From an uncultured Eubacteriales bacterium (GTDB lineage: Bacteria > Bacillota > Clostridia > Christensenellales > CAG-138), in NCBI GenBank assembly GCA_902768995.1, contig CACXNN010000001.1:1-29447 (forward strand): a stretch of DNA of 29,447 nucleotides, in the 5' to 3' direction. This document shows positions 1-5,758 of the stretch, one piece after another (position 1 is the first letter of the stretch; each line of letters starts with the position of its first letter). A model generated the notes under the pieces. It did no database searches. It was given only the letters and a program-made list of their open reading frames with translations, and had not been told where the DNA came from. A program made the translations under genes and the position numbers.

Positions 1-897
1 GAGGTCCCCGAGGACATCAACGAGGAGATCGCCGAGGTGGAGACCATCCTCTCCGTCACCGAGGGCATCAACATCGACGACCCCGTCCGCATGTACCTGA
101 AGGAGATCGGCAAGGTCCCCCTGCTGACCCCCCAGGAGGAGGTGGAGATCGCCACCCGCATGGCCAACGGCGACGAGGAGGCCAAGCACCAGCTGGCCGA
201 GGCGAACCTGCGGCTGGTCGTTTCTATCGCCAAGCGCTACGTGGGCCGGGGCATGCTGTTCCTGGACCTTATCCAGGAGGGCAACCTGGGCCTCATCAAG
301 GCGGTGGAGAAGTTCGACTACCGCAAGGGCTACAAGTTCTCCACCTACGCCACCTGGTGGATCCGTCAGGCCATCACCCGCGCCATCGCGGACCAGGCCC
401 GGACCATCCGCATCCCGGTCCATATGGTGGAGACCATCAACAAGCTCATCCGCGTCAACCGGCAACTGGTCCAGGAGTATGGCCGTGATCCCCGTCCCGA
501 CGAGATCGCCAAGGAGATGGGCATCTCCGAGGAGAAGGTCCGGGAGATCCTAAAGATCGCCCAGGAGCCCGTGTCCCTGGAGACCCCCATCGGCGAGGAG
601 GACGACTCCCATCTGGGCGACTTCATCCCCGACGACGACGCCCCCGCCCCCGCGGAGGCCGTGGCCAGCACCCTGCTAAAGGAGCAGCTCATGGAGGTTT
701 TGGCGAGCCTCACCCCCCGGGAGGCCCGCGTCCTCCGGCTCCGGTACGGTCTCGACGACGGCAAGGCCCGGACCCTCGAGGAGGTGGGAAGGGAATTCAA
801 CGTGACCCGGGAGCGCATCCGGCAGATCGAGGCCAAGGCACTCCGCAAGCTCCGCCATCCCTCCCGCAGCAAGAAGCTGAAGGACTTCCTGGAATAA
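1..897 (+). CDS. rpoD: RNA polymerase primary sigma factor RpoD/SigA, 5' end cut off by the window
   Basis: Housekeeping sigma-70 factor that directs RNA polymerase to vegetative promoters. The frame is open from base 1, so the visible 298 residues lack the N-terminal region 1.1; the GTG at 37 is in frame but is not a convincing start. In order one sees region 1.2 (DPVRMYLKEIG, about residue 24), regions 2.1-2.4 with the core-binding and -10 recognition helix (YKFSTYATWWIRQAI), region 3 after IRIPVHMVETINKL, and region 4 with the -35 reading helix-turn-helix (LEEVGREFNVTRERIRQIEAKALRKLRHP). The C-terminus (KKLKDFLE) is normal for Firmicute SigA. Clostridial SigA proteins are usually about 350-400 residues, so roughly the first fifth to quarter is missing. 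The upstream neighbour, often dnaG in Firmicutes, lies outside the window. Confidence 0.97.
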   Translation, partial: EVPEDINEEIAEVETILSVTEGINIDDPVRMYLKEIGKVPLLTPQEEVEIATRMANGDEEAKHQLAEANLRLVVSIAKRYVGRGMLFLDLIQEGNLGLIKAVEKFDYRKGYKFSTYATWWIRQAITRAIADQARTIRIPVHMVETINKLIRVNRQLVQEYGRDPRPDEIAKEMGISEEKVREILKIAQEPVSLETPIGEEDDSHLGDFIPDDDAPAPAEAVASTLLKEQLMEVLASLTPREARVLRLRYGLDDGKARTLEEVGREFNVTRERIRQIEAKALRKLRHPSRSKKLKDFLE

Positions 898-910
898 GCC
901 AAAACGAATC

Positions 911-934
911 GGACCCCCGGATTTCCGGGGGTCC
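911..934. terminator. Stem-loop between rpoD and the convergent membrane-protein gene
   Basis: A perfect 10-bp GC-rich stem (GGACCCCCGG / CCGGGGGTCC) with a 4-nt ATTT loop starts 14 nt after the rpoD stop. On the plus strand the T-run comes only about 15 nt later (949-955). On the minus strand the stem is followed within a few bases by TTTT. It probably works as a bidirectional terminator for the two convergent genes, though neither side has a textbook U-tract. Confidence 0.7.
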
Positions 935-953
935 GTTGCATGCTATGGTTTTT

Positions 954-1628
954 TTACGCTTTCTTCGCAGCCTTCTTGGCGTGCAGCAGGAAGAAGAGGA
1001 CCATCAGCGCTTCGCCGATCATGCCGATGAGGAAGATGAGGTCGATGTTCCCCGTGGCGGGACCGAGGGCCGAGAAGGCGAACATGAACAGGCCGCTGAG
1101 GAACAGGAAGGGCCCCTTCCTCTTGATCATGAGCCAGATGCCCACCAGGATCAGGGGGATCACCATGGCCACGGACAGGGTGCTAAGGTAGCTGTCGGCC
1201 CACTTGGGGGTGGCGTCGGAGCCAGTGCAGCGCAGGAAGCCCGCAAAGTCCACCACGTTCAGCTTGGTCATAAGGCCTGCCACGGCGCCAAGGGCCATGA
1301 GCAGGGCGGCCACGCCCCAGAACACCTTAAGGGCTGTCCCCTTGAGCCCCAGGGCATAGACGGAGATCATGAGGAGCAGAGGCATGCAGAGGCCGTGGAA
1401 GAGATACCGGCCCATGGACAGCGCCTTCAAGAGCCCCTCCGGCAGAAAGCGACCCAGCAGGATCACTGCCCCGTCGAACAGGAGCCCTGCCGTCACCAGC
1501 GCCATACACAGGACTAAGGGCGCCTTCGCCCGCTTATGCTCCTTCAGGAGACACACCAGCACCGCCGCCTCGATAAGCAGCAGCACGCCCACCACCAGAG
1601 GCCCGTTCCCGATCAGAAAATCGCGCAT
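954..1628 (-). CDS. Predicted seven-helix membrane protein, function unknown
   Basis: A 224-residue, very hydrophobic protein with about seven predicted membrane segments (near residues 7-28, 36-60, 70-95, 100-122, 148-170, 173-193 and 196-216) and a lysine-rich cytoplasmic tail (HAKKAAKKA). The start chosen is the ATG at 1628, which has GGAGAGAG about 5 nt upstream and begins MRDFLIGNGPL. The frame stays open for 49 more codons upstream, but those run through the promoter and the repeat region and are unlikely to be translated. I recognise no catalytic or transport motif. The gene stands alone, converges on rpoD, and has its own strong promoter just downstream of the tRNA-derived repeats. 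Confidence 0.8.
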   Translation of the reverse strand: MRDFLIGNGPLVVGVLLLIEAAVLVCLLKEHKRAKAPLVLCMALVTAGLLFDGAVILLGRFLPEGLLKALSMGRYLFHGLCMPLLLMISVYALGLKGTALKVFWGVAALLMALGAVAGLMTKLNVVDFAGFLRCTGSDATPKWADSYLSTLSVAMVIPLILVGIWLMIKRKGPFLFLSGLFMFAFSALGPATGNIDLIFLIGMIGEALMVLFFLLHAKKAAKKA

Positions 1629-1662
1629 ATTTCTCTCTCCTTGCAGTTCATTCTTTAACGCG

Positions 1663-1691
1663 ATTGTATCGAAAGAAAGGAGCACTGTCAA
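1663..1691 (-). promoter_or_regulatory. Sigma-A promoter of the membrane-protein gene
   Basis: On the minus strand a perfect -35 box TTGACA (1686-1691) is followed by a 17-nt spacer and the -10 box TACAAT (1663-1668). The predicted RNA would start near 1656, about 28 nt before the ATG at 1628. Confidence 0.85.
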
Positions 1692-1708
1692 GGCGGGGAA
1701 GATTCGGA

Positions 1709-1785
1709 GCGACGGGATTTGCGGCCCATGCCCAACAAAAAGGCCACACCGTGGCCTTTTTAAGTTGGGCTTCAAATCCCATCGC
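1709..1785. repeat. Palindromic unit A with arms derived from the tRNA-Pro 3' end
   Basis: A nested inverted repeat with three levels. The outer arms are GCGACGGGATTT (1709-1720) and AAATCCCATCGC (1774-1785), the middle arms GCCCAAC (1730-1736) and GTTGGGC (1764-1770), and the inner hairpin is AAAAAGGCCAC / GTGGCCTTTTT (1737-1747 and 1751-1761, loop ACC). The right arm with its flank (TTCAAATCCCATCGCCCC) matches the T-arm and 3' acceptor strand of the tRNA-Pro gene at 1966-2042 with one difference. The left arm is the inverse of the same sequence. The inner hairpin with its T-tract could end transcription in either direction. No coding sequence is apparent in the unit. Confidence 0.75.
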
Positions 1786-1797
1786 CCCCTTAGTGAT

Positions 1798-1835
1798 AAG
1801 AAAAAGGACCATCCGGAAGGATGATCCTTTTTCTT
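1798..1835. terminator. Terminator-like hairpin between palindromic units A and B
   Basis: A 17-bp stem (1798-1814 with 1819-1835, one G-T mismatch) and a GGAA loop; its ends are A-rich on one side and T-rich on the other, so it resembles a bidirectional intrinsic terminator. It abuts the second copy of the tRNA-Pro 3' end at 1836. Confidence 0.7.
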
Positions 1836-1915
1836 GGTCGGGGCGACGGGATTTTACCCTTGCCGCTAAAAAAGCCGCACTGCGGCTTTTTCTTAACGCG
1901 GCTTCAAATCCCGTC
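1834..1915. repeat. Palindromic unit B carrying a second copy of the tRNA-Pro 3' end
   Basis: The left part (1834-1854) is identical over 21 nt to 1965-1985, the 3' end of the tRNA-Pro gene including its CCA. Its last ten bases, GACGGGATTT (1845-1854), pair with AAATCCCGTC (1906-1915). Inside lie GCCGC/GCGGC (1862-1866 and 1898-1902) and an 11-bp hairpin with a 1-nt loop (1869-1891). The architecture matches unit A, but the inner sequences differ, so the nested fold is kept while the sequence is not. This looks like a repeated element built on tRNA 3' ends rather than a simple duplication. Confidence 0.75.
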
Positions 1916-1929
1916 TTTTCCAAAAAAGC

Positions 1930-1966
1930 AATAAAAGAGACCATCCGTTGGATGGTCTCTTTTATT
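1930..1966 (-). terminator. Terminator directly behind the tRNA-Pro gene
   Basis: A perfect 17-bp inverted repeat (1930-1946 and 1950-1966) with a 3-nt loop. On the minus strand it begins at the last base of the tRNA CCA end, and its stem closes with a T-rich 3' side (CTCTTTTATT). It should end the tRNA-Thr/tRNA-Pro transcript. Confidence 0.85.
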
Positions 1967-2042
1967 GGTCGGGGCGACGGGATTTGAACCCACGACCTTT
2001 TGGTCCCGAACCAAACGCGCTACCAAACTGCGCGCCGACCTT
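1966..2042 (-). tRNA. tRNA-Pro (anticodon CGG), with a non-canonical 5' acceptor strand
   Basis: Read on the minus strand, the D-arm (GCGC-AGTTTGGTA-GCGC), anticodon arm (TTTGG-TTCGGGA-CCAAA, anticodon CGG with G37 as usual for proline), T-arm (GTGGG-TTCAAAT-CCCGT) and 3' end (CGCCCCG-A-CCA) are those of a bacterial tRNA-Pro. The 5' acceptor strand should read close to CGGGGCG, but the sequence there is AAGGTCG, leaving only four of seven pairs, and the usual T8 is G. An alternative 6-bp pairing GGTCGG/CCGACC uses the would-be CCA end. The gene may be inactive or rearranged, or may mature in an unusual way. The body identifies the isoacceptor confidently; activity is doubtful. Confidence 0.75.
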
Positions 2043-2055
2043 AGCCCCTTTTTCA

Positions 2056-2131
2056 TGGAGCCAAATGTCAGACTCGAACTGACGACCTGCGCATTACGAA
2101 TGCGCTGCTCTACCGACTGAGCTAATTTGGC
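2056..2131 (-). tRNA. tRNA-Thr (anticodon CGT)
   Basis: A complete 76-nt cloverleaf on the minus strand: acceptor GCCAAAT/ATTTGGC, D-stem GCTC/GAGC, anticodon arm GCGCA-TTCGTAA-TGCGC (anticodon CGT, reads ACG), T-arm GTCAG-TTCGAGT-CTGAC, discriminator T and an encoded CCA. It lies 13 nt upstream of the tRNA-Pro-like gene and shares its promoter. Confidence 0.96.
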
Positions 2132-2153
2132 ACGCTTCTTACGAAGCCTGCTT

Positions 2154-2182
2154 ATAATAGCAAATCACAGGGGAAAAGTCAA
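2154..2182 (-). promoter_or_regulatory. Sigma-A promoter of the tRNA-Thr/tRNA-Pro transcript
   Basis: Minus-strand TTGACT (2177-2182), 17-nt spacer, TATTAT (2154-2159). The transcript would start about 15 nt before the first base of tRNA-Thr. Confidence 0.85.
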
Positions 2183-2193
2183 GATGTTTCGTG

Positions 2194-2227
2194 CAATAAA
2201 AAGAGACCGCCGATCCCTCGGCGGTCT
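2194..2227 (-). terminator. Intrinsic terminator of the peptidoglycan-binding protein gene
   Basis: A 10-bp stem (AGACCGCCGA / TCGGCGGTCT, 2204-2227) with a 4-nt loop, followed on the minus strand by CTTTTTATTG. It lies 15 nt after the stop codon at 2243 and insulates that gene from the tRNA promoter. Confidence 0.9.
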
Positions 2228-2242
2228 TGTCCGTTTTCGCTC

Positions 2243-3016
2243 TCAGTACCCCAGTAGCAGCTGCAGGGTCTTGGTGCCGGCCTGGCCGTCCACGGTCAGG
2301 TTGTTGGCCTTCTGGAAGGCCTTCACGGCGGCCACGGTGTCCGTGCCGCAGTAGCCGGTGGCCTTGCCCTTCAGATATCCCTTCTTGATCAGGGCGTCCT
2401 GGACGGTCTTGACGATATCCAGCTTGTCCTTCTCCTTCATGGTGTAGGCGGTGGCCTTGTCGGACATGAGCTTGTCGTAGGTGTCCTTGTCGCACTTGCC
2501 CGTCTGCTTTAGATCGTTCCGCTCCTGGAACTTGGTGATGGCCTTGGAGCACATGGCGCCGTACAGGGTGGTCACCTGGCCCTTGCCCTCCGCATCCTTC
2601 TCGGGGTAGGGCATGTAGTGGAGATCCACCAGCCGCTGCTGCACCTTCTTCACGGTCTCGCCGTCGTTGGTGCCGCCCACTTCCAACGTCTTGAAATCGC
2701 CGGTGGCAGTGGTATCGGGGGTCTCCGCGGGGGTCGCTTCCGGTTCGTCGGTGGAGGTGACCTCAGGGGTGGCCGTGGGCGCGGCGGTGGGCTTCAGGGT
2801 GGCCACGGCGGTGGCGGTGGGTTCGGCGGCTGCGGCCTTGGCCTTGTTCTTGGCGCAGGAGCCGGAGAAGGCCAGGATCAGGATGGCGGCGATCAGGATG
2901 ATGGCGGCCGCCGCGAACAGCAGCAGCGTCATGAGCCGCACCCGATAGGTGGCCCCGCCCAGGCGCAGCTTAATGTATTTGTCCATCAAGGAAGTCTTTT
3001 CGTTTTCTTCACTCAT
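2243..3016 (-). CDS. Membrane-anchored protein with two peptidoglycan-binding domains
   Basis: A 257-residue protein with a short basic cytoplasmic N-terminus, one membrane helix at about residues 29-50 (a long run of L, A and I), a Thr/Pro/Ala/Glu-rich linker (about 60-105), then two PG_binding_1-type repeats at about 112-178 and 190-257, the second with the typical pattern DTVAAVKAFQKANNLTVDGQAGTKT split over its helices. It probably sits in the membrane with its repeats on cell-wall peptidoglycan. No catalytic domain is visible. The ATG at 3016 was chosen because GGGAGGG stands 9 nt upstream; an in-frame ATG 26 codons earlier falls inside the promoter. It follows orr by 124 nt on the same strand but has its own promoter. 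Confidence 0.88.
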   Translation of the reverse strand: MSEENEKTSLMDKYIKLRLGGATYRVRLMTLLLFAAAAIILIAAILILAFSGSCAKNKAKAAAAEPTATAVATLKPTAAPTATPEVTSTDEPEATPAETPDTTATGDFKTLEVGGTNDGETVKKVQQRLVDLHYMPYPEKDAEGKGQVTTLYGAMCSKAITKFQERNDLKQTGKCDKDTYDKLMSDKATAYTMKEKDKLDIVKTVQDALIKKGYLKGKATGYCGTDTVAAVKAFQKANNLTVDGQAGTKTLQLLLGY

Positions 3017-3051
3017 CGTTGTTTCCCTCCCTTTATGTGTTGCGTGAACGG

Positions 3052-3091
3052 TACAATACATATTGTATACATTTACGTATACATTCTTCAA
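3052..3091 (-). promoter_or_regulatory. Promoter of the peptidoglycan-binding protein, embedded in dyads
   Basis: Minus-strand TTGAAG (3086-3091), 18-nt spacer, TACAAT (3062-3067). The -10 box is one arm of a dyad (TACAAT-ACAT-ATTGTA, 3052-3067), and two GTATAC palindromes (3065-3070 and 3077-3082) lie 12 nt apart in the spacer. The arrangement suggests a regulated promoter; the regulator is unknown. Confidence 0.55.
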
Positions 3092-3140
3092 CAAAAGTAT
3101 GAACAGAATATTAACAAATGCACAAAAAAGGAGGATTTTG

Positions 3141-4226
3141 CTAATTATTTACAATTCTTTCGGAAAAATACACCCTGTCCACGAAGGGGGAGGTATACAG
3201 CCGCAGCAGGGCCCCGTAGGAGGGAGCGAAGGTAAGCTTGTCGCCCACGCGCGCGTCGGGACAGCGGGTCAGGTCCACCAGCAGATGGTCGGAGCTGCCG
3301 CCCAGGATCTCCACGCCCTGGCCCAGGGGCCGGAGCCCATCGATGTCCACGTCCTGACGGCCGATGGCGCAGATGCCCCGGATCATGTCGCCCTTGTCTT
3401 CAAAGTCTACCTTCTCCCCGAAGGCGTTGATGGAGCTTTCTCCCACGGGCCGGGAGGGCTTTCGTTGGACCTCCACCAGCTTCGCTTCCAAGGTGAACAC
3501 GTCCTGCCTGAGCCCCGCCAAGGGCCCGCCGTGGGCCGTGTCCGTGCCCAGGAGGATGCTTTCGCCGATCCGGAGGTTGGTCACCCCCTCCGGCATCTTC
3601 CCGGAAAGCAGCAGGGGCAGGGAGCTGGAATTGCCGCCGGAGACGAAGGGGAGGGGCAGGGTGAACCGGCGCCGAAGGTCGTCGGCGATGTCCACCAGGA
3701 CACCCAGGTTGTTGGGGGAGGGGACGATGCCGCCGAAGCAGGTCAGGTTGGTGCCCACGCCGTACAGCTCCAGGGCGCTCTCCCGCACCACGGCCTCCGC
3801 CGCAGCAAGGATGCCCTCGCTGTTCTCGAAGTAGATGCCCTCTCTGAGGTCGCCCAAATCGATCGTCAGCACCACTTTATGCTTCTTGCCCTGCTCCTTG
3901 GCAGCCTTGCCCAGGGCCCGGATGGTGTCGATCTCGCTCTGCAGGCTCACGTCCGCCGTGCGCACGATCTCGTCCGCCTCCTCAGGGCAGCCGATCCGCA
4001 GCATGAGCTTAGGCAAACCCTCCGGCATCCGCTTCAGATTCAGCAGCCGGGAATCTGCAAAGAGGGCTACGCCCTCCTCCCGGGCGGCCTTGGTGAGGAC
4101 CGGGTCGGAAAGGGTGCATTTGGTCACATAGGCCACGGATATGCCCTTCTTTCGGCACCAGCCGGTGACCGTCCGCACGTTCTGCCGGAACTTGTCCACG
4201 TCCACGATCAGCCTTGGATAGCTCAT
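3141..4226 (-). CDS. orr: Ornithine racemase (PLP, alanine racemase fold)
   Basis: Cytoplasmic PLP enzyme of the alanine/ornithine racemase family, 361 residues, expected to convert L-ornithine to D-ornithine, the substrate of ornithine aminomutase. The N-terminal barrel begins PRLIVDVDKFRQNVRTV and carries the PLP lysine in VAYVTKCT (K36). The phosphate-binding loop is probably FVSGGNSSSL near residue 195, and the C-terminal beta domain holds GESILLGTD and YGALLRLYTSPF. The family also contains alanine racemases; the assignment to ornithine rests on the neighbours oraS and oraE. The start overlaps the stop of the preceding gene (ATGA), which indicates translational coupling. It is the last gene of the ornithine operon; no terminator is obvious in the following 50 nt. 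Confidence 0.92.
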   Translation of the reverse strand: MSYPRLIVDVDKFRQNVRTVTGWCRKKGISVAYVTKCTLSDPVLTKAAREEGVALFADSRLLNLKRMPEGLPKLMLRIGCPEEADEIVRTADVSLQSEIDTIRALGKAAKEQGKKHKVVLTIDLGDLREGIYFENSEGILAAAEAVVRESALELYGVGTNLTCFGGIVPSPNNLGVLVDIADDLRRRFTLPLPFVSGGNSSSLPLLLSGKMPEGVTNLRIGESILLGTDTAHGGPLAGLRQDVFTLEAKLVEVQRKPSRPVGESSINAFGEKVDFEDKGDMIRGICAIGRQDVDIDGLRPLGQGVEILGGSSDHLLVDLTRCPDARVGDKLTFAPSYGALLRLYTSPFVDRVYFSERIVNN

Positions 4227-5578
4227 AGGCCCATGCTCCTTTTCATCAGCGTCAGCGCCTCCTTTGGGTACGCCTTGGACATAACGCCCAGGGAGGCCAT
4301 GATATAGTCATCGTCGAACAGGAGCCGCGCTTCCCCCGGCTTGGGGTAGAGCATGGTCCCGCTGGTGTTCATGTCTGCCATCTGCCGCAGTAGGCTCTCC
4401 CGGTGGGGGAGCCGGGTCAGGGCGCCGCCGGTGCCCACCACATATTTCACCTGGCTCAGGTCCTTGCCCTCCGTCAGGGTCTTGCGCCCCTCGGGCAGGT
4501 AGATGTAGCGGTAGTGGCCGGCGTGCCGCTGGAGGGCCGTTTTGCCAGCCTCCAGGCACAGCCGCTCGGTGAGTTTGAACTGTTCGTCCGTGCCGGGGAT
4601 AGGGGCGTACCGGGCCATGACTTCTTCCGTGTCGATGCCCAGCTCCCGGTCCAGTTCTTCGGGTCCGATGGCGTCCACCAGGTGCCGGGCGTTGACGTAC
4701 AGGCCCAGGTCCCCCTCCACGGTCCGCTTGTTGAATGGCTCCGGCCGGGTGGCCATGGCGGCGATCTCGGGGCTGCCCTCGCTGACGGAGTGGACGTCCG
4801 TGGTGGCGCCGCCGATGTCCAGCACCACCAGGTCTCCGATCTCGTCGTACAGGAGCCGGGCCGCCTCCATCACCGCGCCGGGGGTGGGGAGGATGGGCCC
4901 CGTGACCATGTCCCGGATGCCCTCCATGCCGGGGGCGCGGACGATGTGCTGCTCGAAAATCTTCTGGATCATCTTCCGGCAGGGCTCGATGTTCAGCTCG
5001 TCCAGCCGGGGGTACACGTTCGCGGTGAGGAAGACGGGGATGCCCGCCGCTTGGAAGATGGCCTTGACCGTGTTCTGGTTCTGCACGTTCCCGGCGTAGA
5101 GCACAGGCACGTCCTGCATGCCCAGGGCGGCGATCTGCTCGCTGTTGTAGAGGGCGGTCTCCCGCTCGCCGTAGTCCGTGCCGCCGGCGATCAGGATAAG
5201 GTTCGGGTGCAGGGCTTTCAGGTCCAGGAGGTCGTACCGGTTCATCTTGCCACCGGTGACCTGGCGGATGACGCCGCCGGCGCCCAGGGCCGCCGCCTCC
5301 GCCGCCCGGACGGTCATGTCGTAGACCAGGCCGTGGACGCTCATCCGAAGGCCTCCCGCCGCGCTGGAGGTGGCCAGCATCTTGTCATAGGACACCTTGT
5401 CGCCCAGGCGGGTCTCCAGGTCCTCCAACGCCCGGGACAGGCCCATCCGCACGTCCCCCTCCAAAACGGTGGTGGGGGCCATGCCCTGGCCCAAGTACCG
5501 GGGTTCGTCCCCCAGCAAAAAGGCGTTCATCAGGGTGGTGGTGGAACCGATCTCGGCGATCAATACGTCCGCGTGCAT
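4223..5578 (-). CDS. GlmL/MutL-family ATPase, likely reactivase of ornithine aminomutase
   Basis: A 451-residue actin/Hsp70-like ATPase of the MutL (GlmL) family, whose members lie next to coenzyme-B12-dependent carbon-skeleton and amino mutases and are thought to exchange damaged cofactor. Visible motifs are phosphate-1 (EIGSTTT, residues 9-15), phosphate-2 (VVLDIGGATTDV, 251-262) and the adenosine loop (VVGTGGALTR, 380-389). It is unrelated to the DNA-repair MutL. In this operon it lies between oraE and orr, so ornithine aminomutase is the likely client; that role is inferred from context. A homologous gene is known in ornithine-fermenting Clostridia. It follows oraE after a 180-nt gap containing two palindromes. 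The ATG at 5578 is preceded by a GGAGAA-type site (from CTTCTCCC on the plus strand). Confidence 0.88.
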   Translation of the reverse strand: MHADVLIAEIGSTTTLMNAFLLGDEPRYLGQGMAPTTVLEGDVRMGLSRALEDLETRLGDKVSYDKMLATSSAAGGLRMSVHGLVYDMTVRAAEAAALGAGGVIRQVTGGKMNRYDLLDLKALHPNLILIAGGTDYGERETALYNSEQIAALGMQDVPVLYAGNVQNQNTVKAIFQAAGIPVFLTANVYPRLDELNIEPCRKMIQKIFEQHIVRAPGMEGIRDMVTGPILPTPGAVMEAARLLYDEIGDLVVLDIGGATTDVHSVSEGSPEIAAMATRPEPFNKRTVEGDLGLYVNARHLVDAIGPEELDRELGIDTEEVMARYAPIPGTDEQFKLTERLCLEAGKTALQRHAGHYRYIYLPEGRKTLTEGKDLSQVKYVVGTGGALTRLPHRESLLRQMADMNTSGTMLYPKPGEARLLFDDDYIMASLGVMSKAYPKEALTLMKRSMGL

Positions 5579-5608
5579 GGTCTTCTCCCGGTGGAAATGA
5601 TTATAATT

Positions 5609-5636
5609 TGCAGCTTTTCTTGAAAGAAAAGCTGCA
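5609..5636. repeat. Palindrome 1 in the oraE-reactivase gap
   Basis: A perfect 12-bp inverted repeat (TGCAGCTTTTCT / AGAAAAGCTGCA) with a TGAA loop. It shares its TGCA ends and A/T-rich inner stem with the palindrome at 5708-5745. On the minus strand it lies about 30 nt before the reactivase start, so it could limit readthrough or affect translation. Confidence 0.7.
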
Positions 5637-5707
5637 CAAAAGAACTTTAAGAATGGAACAATATACTGGAACGAAAAGGATATATCTTCTTAAGCTTCTC
5701 TTTTTCG

Positions 5708-5745
5708 TGCACCTTTTTCTCTTTGTCTAAAGAGAAAAAGGTGCA
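5708..5745. repeat. Palindrome 2 in the oraE-reactivase gap
   Basis: A perfect 17-bp inverted repeat (5708-5724 and 5729-5745) with a 4-nt GTCT loop; both ends read TGCA and the inner stem is poly-pyrimidine/poly-purine. It starts 13 nt after the oraE stop on the minus strand. It may act as a terminator or attenuator that lowers expression of the downstream reactivase and orr, as a 3' RNA stabiliser, or simply be a dispersed repeat. Confidence 0.75.
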
Positions 5746-5758
5746 GAATAAAAGGTCC

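Noticed and set aside
1737..1966. CRISPR-like alternation of repeats and spacers
   Set aside because: Only two units, palindromic through their whole length, with differing inner sequences; there is no constant short repeat with unique spacers and no cas gene.
1664..1987. A possible small protein across the tRNA-derived repeats
   Set aside because: The sequence is fully explained by palindromes, terminators and tRNA copies, and there is no ribosome site or codon-use signal.
3063..4307. A 414-codon plus-strand frame opposite orr
   Set aside because: It runs through the promoter region and antisense to a well-supported PLP enzyme; composition is that of a shadow frame.
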